Positions 10,035 through 18,634 of a stretch of 64,000 nt of DNA are shown here, in pieces. The stretch's first letter is position 1; every line of letters starts with the position of its first letter. The position numbers and the translations under genes were made by a program. The notes under the pieces were generated by a model, which saw nothing but the letters and a program-made list of their open reading frames with translations, was not told the origin of the DNA and ran no database searches. This DNA is from Paenibacillus sp. 19GGS1-52 (lineage in GTDB: Bacteria; Bacillota; Bacilli; Paenibacillales; Paenibacillaceae): positions 4,092,001 to 4,156,000 of the forward strand of contig NZ_CP059724.1 of NCBI RefSeq assembly GCF_022369515.1, written 5' to 3'.

Positions 10035-10050
10035 ATCGAAACGTTTCGAT
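10035..10050. promoter_or_regulatory. LacI-type operator, proximal (ATCGAAACGTTTCGAT)
   Basis: A perfect 16-base palindrome centred on CG, the usual geometry of LacI-family operators, 56 bases upstream of the LacI start. The distal site at 10373-10386 shares TCGAA..TTCGA half-sites, which supports recognition by the same regulator. Confidence 0.75.
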
Positions 10051-10139
10051 TATCTCCAAAAAAAATATTGTTTAAAATATCAAATAACATTGACTAAGAA
10101 TATAGATCTATCTCAAAATCAGGGGTTGATACAGTGCAC

Positions 10140-10316
10140 CGGACTGAGAAGCCCCTATTTGTTCGAAATCAGGCGATTTGAGGATTTGACGGACACCAGT
10201 GACGTTATTGACCCAATTCCATCCCTAAAGAACCTGTTTTTGCTTCAATAGTGTCTTCTGAGTCCGCTTCCTGTTTCCAACCTCCCCCATATGCGTTATA
10301 GGGGCTCTACAGTCCG
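10140..10316. repeat. Dispersed inverted-repeat element (CGGACTGA...CCCCTAT family)
   Basis: The ends are 19-base inverted arms: CGGACTGAGAAGCCCCTAT at 10140-10158 and the reverse complement of CGGACTGTAGAGCCCCTAT at 10298-10316, three mismatches apart. Inside is another TCCGCTTCC-type segment. The same arms appear several times at 58471-58647. No reading frame in it is convincing. It lies within the leader between the two LacI-type operators, which suggests insertion into an existing regulatory region. Confidence 0.65.
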
Positions 10317-10372
10317 CCAGATTTGATCCATAACTATTCAGGCTTAGTAAGTTTGTCTCGTTGTTCTTTTAC

Positions 10373-10386
10373 TCGAATCGTTTCGA
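10373..10386. promoter_or_regulatory. LacI-type operator, distal
   Basis: TCGAATCGTTTCGA is a palindrome with one mismatched pair. It begins about seven bases after the -10 box of the minus-strand promoter, where bound repressor would block initiation. It could also affect the divergent lipoprotein esterase gene. Confidence 0.65.
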
Positions 10387-10393
10387 TGTCACT

Positions 10394-10422
10394 ATTATAA
10401 TTCTAGTTGTTAGCGATTTCAA
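10394..10422 (-). promoter_or_regulatory. Sigma-A promoter for the LacI-esterase-phosphorylase operon
   Basis: On the minus strand a -35 box TTGAAA (10417-10422) and a -10 box TATAAT (10394-10399) are separated by exactly 17 bases. Transcription would start near 10387, giving a leader of about 400 bases before the LacI start. The operator at 10373-10386 overlaps the expected first transcribed bases. Confidence 0.65.
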
Positions 10423-10586
10423 GCGTAATTTATACAAAGCTAGATTTTTGTATACGAATACCTAGTAGCATTTCACCTGATTCCCGTATACACCAACCTT
10501 GTTTAAGTACCTTTCCTATGAGAAGATGAAGGAAATAGTAATATTTGGGTAATGTCTGTACACATACGAAGACAAGGGGGATTGTT

Positions 10587-11483
10587 ATGAAGATGGGTTA
10601 TATGGCTATTACATGTATTCTACTTTTGGGATCATTAGTCTCTGGCTGCTCCAATAAAGAACAGGCAGAAACAACTACTGCAACTGCAGCAGTTATCAAT
10701 GAACCGACTAATGCGTCGACAGAGTCAACCTTACCCAATGTTCAGAAGATTACCTTTTACAGCGAAGCTTTAAGCAAGGATATGAGATTTAATATTTATC
10801 TGCCCATAGGTTATCAATCAGAGAATAAATATCCTGTCCTTTATTTAATTCATGGATATGGCAGCAATGAAACGATGTGGTTGTCAGGCCTTGGGTTGGA
10901 TAAAACCGCGGATAAGCTGCAGATTGAAGGCAAAATCAAACCGCTGATCATTGTAACTCCCCAAATCGACAATAGCTATGGATTTAATTCTACATCTGCG
11001 GGCAATTATAGCGATTACCTGGTTAAAGACCTTATTCAATATGTGGACAGTCACTTTAGTACTGATGCGATCAGAGGAAGCCGATATATCGGTGGATTGT
11101 CGATGGGTGGATGGGCAGCCCTGTATAATGCCTTTACACACCCTGAATTATTCAGCAAAGTAGGGGGTCATAGTCCTGGACTTTGGGTAGACGATTGGAC
11201 AAATACTGGTGACCTCCAATATTGGCTCTATCCAACTGACGAGATTCGAGCGCAAAGAGATCCTATCCTGCTTGCGGAAACTCAAGATTTGCAGGGATTA
11301 TCTGTCTATCTCGATTGCGGGGATGAGGACAGCTATAAATTTTATTTGGGTACCGAGGCTCTCTACAAAAAACTGCAAAGCCAAAACGTCAAATCGGAAT
11401 ATCACCGATCACCCGGCGGACATGAAGATAACTACTGGAGAACACACGAGAGCGAATATTTGCTATTCTACGCCGGTAAATAA
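10587..11483 (+). CDS. Lipoprotein esterase (esterase D-like alpha/beta hydrolase)
   Basis: A 298-residue membrane-anchored esterase facing outside. The signal peptide ends in a lipobox (LVSGC) near residue 20, followed by a Thr/Ala/Ser-rich linker. The hydrolase domain has LIHGYGSNETMW (oxyanion region), GGLSMGGWAA (nucleophilic Ser), DCGDEDS (probable acid) and SPGGHEDNYW (His). I chose the ATG at 10587 because AAGGGGG lies just upstream; an ATG at 10545 would put extra residues ahead of the signal peptide. It is divergent from the LacI-phosphorylase operon across a shared control region, so it may deacylate a polymer outside while the cytosolic esterase acts on imported fragments. That link is inference. 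Confidence 0.85.
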   Translation: MKMGYMAITCILLLGSLVSGCSNKEQAETTTATAAVINEPTNASTESTLPNVQKITFYSEALSKDMRFNIYLPIGYQSENKYPVLYLIHGYGSNETMWLSGLGLDKTADKLQIEGKIKPLIIVTPQIDNSYGFNSTSAGNYSDYLVKDLIQYVDSHFSTDAIRGSRYIGGLSMGGWAALYNAFTHPELFSKVGGHSPGLWVDDWTNTGDLQYWLYPTDEIRAQRDPILLAETQDLQGLSVYLDCGDEDSYKFYLGTEALYKKLQSQNVKSEYHRSPGGHEDNYWRTHESEYLLFYAGK

Positions 11484-11508
11484 TGCGGGTAACTGGTTAA
11501 CAGAATGC

Positions 11509-11549
11509 AAAAAGGACGCCCGGCGTTATGCCAAAAGGGCGTCCTTTTT
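11509..11549. terminator. Bidirectional terminator
   Basis: A perfect stem pairs AAAAAGGACGCCC (11509-11521) with GGGCGTCCTTTTT (11537-11549). With T-runs on either strand it can serve both the plus-strand esterase and the convergent minus-strand stalk-protein gene. Confidence 0.88.
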
Positions 11550-11576
11550 GCTGCAGTGGTAGCGTGCTACATGGCC

Positions 11577-13517
11577 TCAGCTTGTGTAAATCATCGAGAC
11601 AACACCGTTTGTAAAGGTTACGTAATTATAATAAGCGTACTGCCAGGTTTCCACTTGAATTCCGCTGCCTTGCATCGCAGATTTATTTACTGGCATTCCC
11701 CAGCTTAGTTCGACTTGTTGCTTGGTCATGCCCGTAGAAATTTTACCTGCTTTTATCTTGGCCCAAATGGCATCAGAATACTTATAGGTCTTGTAAGGAT
11801 CGACTGTGAAGAAATATTGCTTATTGCCAAGAGTCTGAAGTAATTCTTCTCCTGACATCTCGTAGGAATTCAGAATTTTACCTGAAGGGAATTTCAAGGC
11901 GATGGCATACCGACCTTTATAATCTGGCAGGACATCGACAATGGTCACTTTTTGAAAGCGATAATTGGAGTCGAAATTGTTGATCCAGTAGGTTTTTCCG
12001 ATCAGCTTGGCGAGATTCCCCTGCGCTTTTTTCTTAACGATTTGGTCCGTTTGCTTCGTCTGCACGGACAGCTCAGCTTTGCCGAAATTGACTATCATCG
12101 TCTGGTACGTTCCATCCCAATTTAATTGGGCACCAAGTGCCGTCTTCAACAGCGATGCCGGAAATACAGCTGTGCCGTCAACAGTCTGTACCTTGCCCGT
12201 CATTTTAACCTTTGTTCCGTTCACTACGGCAACATCGCTGCCTAACTGAAGCTGGATGGGCAGCGCACCTAACTTGATACTGAATATTTTGGTAGCGGCA
12301 TTAGCTTGAACAGTGGCTCCCATTGTCTGAAACACTGCCTGCACCGGCAAATACATAGTGCCTTTAATAAAGGCTCCATGGTCAATTGTATATTCCGCAC
12401 TGATGGAGACGTTTATTGTTTTGGAGGCTGAACCTGCACGAACAGTCACTTTCGTCTCCCCTACCCCTGTTGCTTTTAGCGTGCCGTCCGCTTGTTTTTG
12501 CAATAAGTATGGTTTCTCAATGACAAGGTCTGCTTCAGCCAGCGGTATGCGCTTGGACGAACCATTGGACCAATTTTCATATATTTGCACCGGAACCTTA
12601 TCACCAATAGTTAAATCCGTTGCATCCATTTGAAAGGTCAAATCGGTAATGCCGGGAAGTACTAGCATCTCTAACTGATCCGTTTTGGTATCGTATGCTG
12701 CCAAGCTGCCATCTTGCTGACGGATGATAATCGAATCACCCGAGTTTGCAACCAGTCCCGTAACCCCACTAAGCTTGGAATACGTCTTAATCAGTTTGTA
12801 CGCGTCACTACTGGAAGAACTGGTAGTCGAGACAGTGCCATCTTTTAATAGAACTACTAGCTTGCCATTTCCGTCAAACATGGCATCTGCTGCGTTATCC
12901 GTCACCGTTGTCGGTATATATTTGGTGAGATCGTCTTTATCAAAAAGATAACGGGAATACAGAACTACTTTACCAGACTTAAGTACAACCGCAACTTTGT
13001 CTACTAGTCCAGCGGCAATGGATGAAACTTCAGAGGCACTATTAAATTGATCTACTTTTTTGCCAAACATGTTGCTAGCCTTCAGTTCCCCCGACCGGGA
13101 CAAGGTTACAAGCCCACCATCTCGCGTACTGATCATTACAATATCGGAATAGTCCGTTAAATGCTCACCGTCAAGGGTCCATACCGTGCCATCAGCTTTC
13201 AGCGCGTAGTTTCCATTAATCTGAATAAAGCCACTTTGATCCGGTAGTAATTTAGGCGCGTCACTTCCCCACAGCAACATCAGCTTACCGTCCTTGGTCA
13301 GGCCGTAACCGCCCTGAAGTTCAGCAATATTATAGTTCTTCTGCTGATAGCCTTCACTGTCTACTTCTTGAATCCAGACTGAGCCATCACTCAGCAAATA
13401 GTTTCCCCGATCATAGTCAACAATAGCCGACTCTGCTGCCTGCGCGGTGTTGACAGGTCCCGGAATCGCTATTGCAACTGCAATTGCTGCAGCTAGGCTC
13501 CACTTGAAATATTTCAT
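11577..13517 (-). CDS. Secreted stalk-domain protein (copper amine oxidase N-terminal-like)
   Basis: A 646-residue exported protein with a signal peptide ending near AQA-AES (about residue 28). The first half has short repeats of the type ADGTVWTLDG and KDGTVSTTSS, resembling RCC1/WG-like propeller repeats. A bacterial Ig-like segment follows (LKATGVGETKVTVRAGS), then a copper amine oxidase N-terminal-like stalk domain (GTMYLPVQAVFQTMGATV, AVFPASLLKTALGAQLNWDG). The last 60 or so residues (GMTKQQVELSWGMP and a VETWQYAYYNYVTF pattern) resemble the SmpA/OmlA (BamE-like) fold. No copper-binding catalytic domain is present, so it is not an enzyme of that name. GAGGGGG precedes the ATG. Role unknown, probably cell-envelope binding. 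Confidence 0.8.
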   Translation of the reverse strand: MKYFKWSLAAAIAVAIAIPGPVNTAQAAESAIVDYDRGNYLLSDGSVWIQEVDSEGYQQKNYNIAELQGGYGLTKDGKLMLLWGSDAPKLLPDQSGFIQINGNYALKADGTVWTLDGEHLTDYSDIVMISTRDGGLVTLSRSGELKASNMFGKKVDQFNSASEVSSIAAGLVDKVAVVLKSGKVVLYSRYLFDKDDLTKYIPTTVTDNAADAMFDGNGKLVVLLKDGTVSTTSSSSSDAYKLIKTYSKLSGVTGLVANSGDSIIIRQQDGSLAAYDTKTDQLEMLVLPGITDLTFQMDATDLTIGDKVPVQIYENWSNGSSKRIPLAEADLVIEKPYLLQKQADGTLKATGVGETKVTVRAGSASKTINVSISAEYTIDHGAFIKGTMYLPVQAVFQTMGATVQANAATKIFSIKLGALPIQLQLGSDVAVVNGTKVKMTGKVQTVDGTAVFPASLLKTALGAQLNWDGTYQTMIVNFGKAELSVQTKQTDQIVKKKAQGNLAKLIGKTYWINNFDSNYRFQKVTIVDVLPDYKGRYAIALKFPSGKILNSYEMSGEELLQTLGNKQYFFTVDPYKTYKYSDAIWAKIKAGKISTGMTKQQVELSWGMPVNKSAMQGSGIQVETWQYAYYNYVTFTNGVVSMIYTS

Positions 13518-13744
13518 TTACCAATTTCCCCCTCTACATATAATCCTTCATAACTTTATCATATTCTCAATGTTTTTCTAGTAGATAAATAGAAAATATT
13601 TCACATTATGAGAGTGAATATTAGTTCTTAGGGCTCATCTACCAGGAATATTATGGGTCTTCCGATTTATTACATTTTGTCTCCAATGACCGATATCTTA
13701 ATAGGGTATTATACATAATTTTATTTTTGAAAAGGAGCTTGTGA

Positions 13745-15052
13745 ATGGAACGGTCTCGTCTGTATTTGAAAAGAACATTTTTTGCATTACTGATCATTGC
13801 GTTAGCAATGATTGGAACAACAGGAGGAGGTTTGAAACCAAAAGTCGCCTCAGCAGCGGCTTCATTAGAAGGTTATGTTTATTACGTAACGGACAGTGAT
13901 TTATACCGGGTACGAACCGGCGGAGGTGCCGCCCAGAAAATCAGTGAAGATTTTACAGGAACAGGACTTGAATCGTCAGGCAATTATCTCTACTTTACAT
14001 ATGATGAGAACTCAACGGACCTGCAGCGTTTGTCCCTAACCGACCCTGAAGCCCTGATCACCAGCGTTGGTGGCGACAACAAAATTATTAATTACAAACT
14101 AGATGGTGGTTTTTTATATTTCATGGATGATCAGGGCGGCATTTACCGTTCACTGGCTAACGTCGAAAATGATGATGAGGCTACATTGATTGCGGATTCA
14201 GCGAATACAGAGTATCCTGACTTTACTATCGTTGGGGGCAGAATCTATTACAATGCATTGAAAGAGGGCAGTACGAGCTGGGTGGCCTCCAAAGCTAAAG
14301 ACGGCAGTGGAGTTGTTCAATGGATTGCCAAGGGAGTCATTCCTAATACTAACTACGCCCATATTAATACCACAAACTTATACCTTTTGGTAAATACACA
14401 GCCAGAAGAAACACAATATTCACGCAACTGTATGGTCCTTTACACACTACCCCTTAATGGTGGAAGCCCCAAAGCAATAAATGCGAAAGCTCCACTGGAT
14501 CTAAACGCCGCCTATTCGGGCATGTGGGCTAGCGACTATTACCTAATCAATAAAGGAATGGTTCTCGGAGCCAATGATGATTATGATTATTCCAAAGCCA
14601 AAGGATTCCTGATGGACAAGAACGGCAAAACCTTTCAATTAAGTCAAACCGGAGTTAAGGATATTGCCGATTTAGGTGGTAATAAGTTTGCTTATGTAGA
14701 TTCCAAGAACAAAACCTATGTAAGCACTATAGCTAACGGTAAAGTGACCACTACAAAGGCACTACCCTTAAGTAATGCCAACTCAGTCCTTACCCTAAAA
14801 AATGGTGATAAAATAGGAAGTACGGTCTTTTTTACAAACACCGGAGCCTATGTCCTGAATGCCAACTTGACATTAACCAAAATGATCGGTGTAACTTGGG
14901 ATAATGTCGCTTTCACTGATAATATCGCAAGTATATACTATATAAATGCGGGCGATAATGAACATTTGTACCGAATGAACGCTGATGGTAAGTCTACGCT
15001 AAAGCTCTCTAATGTGCCTACCGAAAGTATTCCATTGGTTTCCAGTCACTAA
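13745..15052 (+). CDS. Secreted DUF5050-like beta-propeller protein
   Basis: A 435-residue exported protein with a signal peptide ending near VASAAA (about residue 38). The mature part has repeats such as YVYYVTDSDLYRVRTGGG, GNYLYFTYDENS, GGFLYFMDDQGGIYRS and GGRIYYNALKEG, the pattern of DUF5050-type six-bladed propellers that follow LRP1-like repeats. No SLH domain or sortase motif is present, so it may be free or held by another wall protein. AAAGGAG lies close upstream of the ATG. It is divergent from the stalk-domain protein gene, and a terminator follows directly. The ligand is unknown. Confidence 0.75.
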   Translation: MERSRLYLKRTFFALLIIALAMIGTTGGGLKPKVASAAASLEGYVYYVTDSDLYRVRTGGGAAQKISEDFTGTGLESSGNYLYFTYDENSTDLQRLSLTDPEALITSVGGDNKIINYKLDGGFLYFMDDQGGIYRSLANVENDDEATLIADSANTEYPDFTIVGGRIYYNALKEGSTSWVASKAKDGSGVVQWIAKGVIPNTNYAHINTTNLYLLVNTQPEETQYSRNCMVLYTLPLNGGSPKAINAKAPLDLNAAYSGMWASDYYLINKGMVLGANDDYDYSKAKGFLMDKNGKTFQLSQTGVKDIADLGGNKFAYVDSKNKTYVSTIANGKVTTTKALPLSNANSVLTLKNGDKIGSTVFFTNTGAYVLNANLTLTKMIGVTWDNVAFTDNIASIYYINAGDNEHLYRMNADGKSTLKLSNVPTESIPLVSSH

Positions 15053-15060
15053 ATAACGAA

Positions 15061-15094
15061 GGGCGGAGTTCCGATTACTGGAACCCCGCCCTTT
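15061..15094. terminator. Terminator after the propeller protein gene
   Basis: The stem GGGCGGAGTTCC (15061-15072) pairs with GGAACCCCGCCC (15080-15091) and is followed by TTTG on the plus strand. It sits between convergent genes and may serve both. Confidence 0.75.
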
Positions 15095-15105
15095 GTCTGT
15101 TCACT

Positions 15106-16677
15106 CTATACGTTCTGCTCGCTGATCCCCAACACCGGATCGAAGGTAAGCATCTTGGTCGCTATTTTGTCGATAAAGAACCGATCATGACTTACTGTAA
15201 TAACGGCACCAGGGAAATGAAGCAGTGCCTGTTCCATGACCTGAATGCTTGTGAGATCCAGGTGATTGGTAGGCTCATCCAATATAATGACAGCAGCGCC
15301 AGAGAGAAGACATTTGGCAAGCGCTACACGGGCCTGCTGACCACCGGACAGATTGCCAATGAACTTGCTGAGATCCATTTCCGAAAATTGCAGCATGGAG
15401 AGGAATTTGTTTACTTTTTTGCGCGTAGCATTTAAGCCAAGACCGGAAATGTTTACAGCATGGCTAACTGTATCCTTGAGATCAAGCTCGTCCCACATCC
15501 GATTAAAATAAGCATAGCTAACTCCACGCTCCCAAGTAACCGCACCGGATTCAGGTTGCTCTTGCCCCGTAAGTACCTTAATCAACGTGGATTTCCCACT
15601 GCCATTCGGTCCGACAATCACCAAACGATCCTCTTTCTGAATATCGAAGCTGATGTTCTGGAAGATCGAGCGTCCATCATAGGTCTGGCTGATTCCTTTG
15701 ACTTCGCATAATCGGTCAGGGAATCGCAGATTCTCATAGATATCCGTAATAAGCACATTTACAGGATGCGGTTCGACCTGTTTTTTCATATCCGCTAGCT
15801 TGCGGGAAAGCCGATCTTTGGAGGTTTTTTTCTGCGCACGGGTATCAATCGCTTCGTTCTCCATGATTAGCAACTCTTCTTCCCATTCGAACTGGCGGTC
15901 CAGCACCTTCTTGCGCATCTTCTTCTTCCGCACGTAATCGGTATAATTGCCTTCGTACTCCTGAAAATGATAATTCTCAATTTCAATCGTGCGCGTCACG
16001 ACTCTGTCGATAAATTGCCGGTCATGTGAGACTAGAATCATCGCTCCATTAAAGCGGTTCAACCACTGTTCCAACCACACTAAACCTTCCATATCCAAAA
16101 AGTTAGTCGGCTCATCGAGCAATACCACATCTGGCATCTCTATGAGAATTTTGGCCAAGGCTGCACGGTTTCTCCAACCTCCGGACAACTCGTCAACCGG
16201 CTGATGGCGCGACCGTTCATCAAAACCCAGCTTGGTCAGCACCGTGTTAATCTCGACGGAGACATTCCAGCCATCCAAATGCTCCATTTGATCAAATAGC
16301 TCTGCTTGCCGCTCCAAGAGTTTATCCATGTCATCATTCTCTGTAACCTGGCCCATTTGCTCGCCAATCTCCTGCAGCTCTTTCTCAATAAGCGCAACCT
16401 GCTCGAAGCACAGCTCCAACTCCTGCTGCACAGACAAGCCGCCGCTTAGCTCCGAGAATTGGGAGAAATAACTGATCTTCACTAGAGGGTCCAGCTCCAC
16501 TTTCCCTGCTGTTGGTTCCTCTTTCCCCATAATTAGCTTAAACACAGTTGATTTGCCAGCACCATTGCGCCCGATCAGACCAATCCGTTCCCCTTTACTT
16601 ACCCGAAAATAAATATCGCGAAAAATCAGGGTATCTTCATATTTCTTAGTGACATTCTCCATGCGGATAACGCTCAA
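15106..16677 (-). CDS. ABC-F family ATPase (two ABC domains, no membrane part)
   Basis: A 523-residue protein with two nucleotide-binding domains and no transmembrane segment. Walker A motifs are GLIGRNGAGKST (about residue 34) and IVGPNGSGKST (about 335); signature motifs are LSGGWRNRAALAK and LSGGQQARVALAK; Walker B motifs are VVLLDEPTNFLD and VIILDEPTNHLD. The charged linker between domains (about residues 225-310) is the part that reaches the ribosomal exit site in this family. ABC-F proteins act on ribosomes, either in translation or in antibiotic protection; the subfamily cannot be set here. A TTG start at 16677 is chosen because GAGGAG is nine bases upstream. It lies 42 bases after the OsmC gene and may be read through from it. 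Confidence 0.85.
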   Translation of the reverse strand: MSVIRMENVTKKYEDTLIFRDIYFRVSKGERIGLIGRNGAGKSTVFKLIMGKEEPTAGKVELDPLVKISYFSQFSELSGGLSVQQELELCFEQVALIEKELQEIGEQMGQVTENDDMDKLLERQAELFDQMEHLDGWNVSVEINTVLTKLGFDERSRHQPVDELSGGWRNRAALAKILIEMPDVVLLDEPTNFLDMEGLVWLEQWLNRFNGAMILVSHDRQFIDRVVTRTIEIENYHFQEYEGNYTDYVRKKKMRKKVLDRQFEWEEELLIMENEAIDTRAQKKTSKDRLSRKLADMKKQVEPHPVNVLITDIYENLRFPDRLCEVKGISQTYDGRSIFQNISFDIQKEDRLVIVGPNGSGKSTLIKVLTGQEQPESGAVTWERGVSYAYFNRMWDELDLKDTVSHAVNISGLGLNATRKKVNKFLSMLQFSEMDLSKFIGNLSGGQQARVALAKCLLSGAAVIILDEPTNHLDLTSIQVMEQALLHFPGAVITVSHDRFFIDKIATKMLTFDPVLGISEQNV

Positions 16678-16719
16678 GTCTCTTCACTCCTCTTGTTCAC
16701 TCAAGAGTTGATTATAACA

Positions 16720-17163
16720 TTAGATTGCTTTCTCTGGCTTCTCAGGTTTCTCTACCTCTACTCCATTGAGAATTAGATGCAAGGTGATGTCTGCTTTGAG
16801 TGAATCGGAGACGGCACAGTACTTCTCTTCTGCCATCAGGATGGCTTTCCAGAGTCGATAATCGGGCACGTCCCCATCGATATGAAAGTTCAGGTCAATC
16901 GCCGTAAATCCGGAAGGACTTACTTCTTTGCGCGTTCCATCCGCTTCAATTTCGAGTCGGGTGATTCCGGGCAGGAACCGATCCAGAATCATCGTGATAT
17001 CGATGCCCATACAGCCTCCCAAACCAGCCAGCAGCAATTCCATTGGGGTCATGCCTTCACCGTTTCCGCCGTATTTAGGAGTTGCATCCATCCCTACAGA
17101 GTAACCGGAAGGACCCATAGAAGTGAACATCCGTTTGCCATTCCAAGTTGTCGATACTTTCAC
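16720..17163 (-). CDS. OsmC family protein
   Basis: A 147-residue OsmC-like protein. The two family cysteines are in GLGGCMGID (about residue 51) and EEKYCAVSDS (about 113); in OsmC/Ohr relatives such cysteines reduce organic hydroperoxides. The spacing GMTPMELLLAGLGGC is typical of the YhfA-type branch, whose substrate is poorly known. It starts with GTG at 17163, with AGAAGG eight bases upstream. It follows the ATPase gene by 17 bases, as the fifth gene of a TetR/ABC importer operon, suggesting thiol or sulfur amino acid metabolism; that is inference. Confidence 0.82.
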   Translation of the reverse strand: MKVSTTWNGKRMFTSMGPSGYSVGMDATPKYGGNGEGMTPMELLLAGLGGCMGIDITMILDRFLPGITRLEIEADGTRKEVSPSGFTAIDLNFHIDGDVPDYRLWKAILMAEEKYCAVSDSLKADITLHLILNGVEVEKPEKPEKAI

Positions 17164-17180
17164 TTATATAACCTTCTTCC

Positions 17181-17927
17181 TTAAATTTCACTGATCTGAC
17201 GCAAGAATTTCCGCGTCCGTTCCTCTTGTGGATCTTCAAAAAACCGCTGCGGAGCGGCTTCTTCAATAATACTTCCATCAGCCATAAAAATGATTGAGGT
17301 AGCCACTTCACGGGCAAACTTCATCTCATGCGACACGACCAGCATCGTCATGCCCTCCTGGGCCAGCTCACGCATTACGCTCAGCACCTCTCCTACAAGC
17401 TCGGGATCAAGCGCAGAAGTAGGTTCATCAAACAACATTACTGCGGGTTCCATAGCCAGCGAACGGGCAATCGCCACTCTTTGTTGTTGCCCACCGGAGA
17501 GTCGGGAAGGGTAGGAATCCTCACGATCTGCCAGTCCTACACGGTAGAGTAGCTTCCGGCCCATAGCTACGGCTTGGTCCTTCGGCAGCTTCTTCACGGT
17601 GATCAAACCTTCGATCACGTTGCCGAGCGCTGTTTTATGTGGATATAGATTAAATTGCTGGAAGACCATCCCGCTCTGCTTGCGGATATTTCGAGTGGCC
17701 AGCTGTCGCGAACGTCTAGATGCTGTGGCATCCACCACGATTCCATTCACTTCAAAGCTGCCCCCCGAGATGTCCTCCAGACCATTCAGACAGCGAAGCA
17801 GCGTACTTTTGCCTGAGCCGCTCGGTCCTAGGACGACGACAATATCTTTTGCAGCTACTTGTATATTAATGCTCTTCAGCACTTCAAGATCTTGAAAATG
17901 CTTGGATAAGCCTGTAGTCGTTATCAT
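17181..17927 (-). CDS. Polar amino acid ABC importer, ATP-binding protein
   Basis: A 248-residue ATPase of the GlnQ/TcyC type. Walker A is VLGPSGSGKST, the signature is LSGGQQQRVAIARSLA, and Walker B is VMLFDEPTSALDPE followed by a switch His in VVSHEMKFAREV. It starts with ATG at 17927 after GGAGATG and lies 19 bases after the permease gene. It works with the permease and lipoprotein encoded just upstream. Cystine is a reasonable guess for the substrate, given the OsmC neighbour, but the sequence does not prove it. Confidence 0.88.
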   Translation of the reverse strand: MITTTGLSKHFQDLEVLKSINIQVAAKDIVVVLGPSGSGKSTLLRCLNGLEDISGGSFEVNGIVVDATASRRSRQLATRNIRKQSGMVFQQFNLYPHKTALGNVIEGLITVKKLPKDQAVAMGRKLLYRVGLADREDSYPSRLSGGQQQRVAIARSLAMEPAVMLFDEPTSALDPELVGEVLSVMRELAQEGMTMLVVSHEMKFAREVATSIIFMADGSIIEEAAPQRFFEDPQEERTRKFLRQISEI

Positions 17928-17946
17928 GTTAACGTCATCTCCATGT

Positions 17947-18591
17947 TCAGTAAGCTTTGGCTAATCTCCGTTCAAACCGCTCCAGAATGAAGGCCAGCCC
18001 TGTACTCATGATCCAATACATAATCCCGATTCCCAGATAAAAAGGCATATATTGATAGTATTGGGCAATGAGTAGCTGTGCTTGACGCAGCAGTTCGCTG
18101 ACCGTGATGACCGAAACGAGTGAGGTTTCCTTCAGCATCCCAATAAACGTATTCCCCATAGGTGGAATGGCAATCCGCATGGCCTGAGGCAACACAATCC
18201 TGCGCATCGCCTGCCATGGTGTCATTCCCGTTGAATAAGCAGCCTCGAGCTGTCCCTTCGGGACAGACAGGATGGCGCCGCGAAACGTCTCAGACAAGTA
18301 GGCACCAGCATTCACACTAAGCGCAATATAGGCTGCTGTCAGGGAGCCAAGCGTAATTCCATAATCCACAAGCCCATAATAAATGATCACTATCTGCACC
18401 AAGAGCGGAGTTCCGCGGATAATGGATACATAGAAACGGGCAATCCACCGAATCGGCAGATTCCCTTTCAGCCGGGCGACAGCCACCACTAGTCCGATGA
18501 TCAGACCGAAGAACATAGAGACAATCGTCAATAATAAGGTATAGCCTGCGCCCTTCAGCAAGAAGGGCAGATTGTCGAACACGAGTTGCAT
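17947..18591 (-). CDS. Polar amino acid ABC importer, permease
   Basis: A 214-residue membrane protein of the HisM/GlnP family. The first helix is near residues 10-40 (YTLLLTIVSMFFGLIIGLVV); the signatures FYVSIIRGTPLLVQ and GAYLSETFRGAI, and the coupling loop SVPKGQLEAAYSTGMTPWQAMRRIVLPQA, are standard for this family. AAGGGGAT precedes the ATG. A single permease gene implies a homodimeric channel. It lies between the binding-protein and ATPase genes. Confidence 0.88.
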   Translation of the reverse strand: MQLVFDNLPFLLKGAGYTLLLTIVSMFFGLIIGLVVAVARLKGNLPIRWIARFYVSIIRGTPLLVQIVIIYYGLVDYGITLGSLTAAYIALSVNAGAYLSETFRGAILSVPKGQLEAAYSTGMTPWQAMRRIVLPQAMRIAIPPMGNTFIGMLKETSLVSVITVSELLRQAQLLIAQYYQYMPFYLGIGIMYWIMSTGLAFILERFERRLAKAY

Positions 18592-18634
18592 AGGTTATTA
18601 TCCCCTTCCCGCCTTAGGGCGCACGCTCCAATAT

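Noticed and set aside
10450-10491. Inverted GTATACG/CGTATAC pair upstream of the lipoprotein esterase
   Set aside because: Only seven bases per arm with a 28-base gap; it could occur by chance in AT-rich DNA.
15106-16677. Antibiotic-resistance ABC-F of Vga/Lsa type
   Set aside because: The length is similar, but the motifs and linker do not match those proteins as I remember them, and no resistance context is present.
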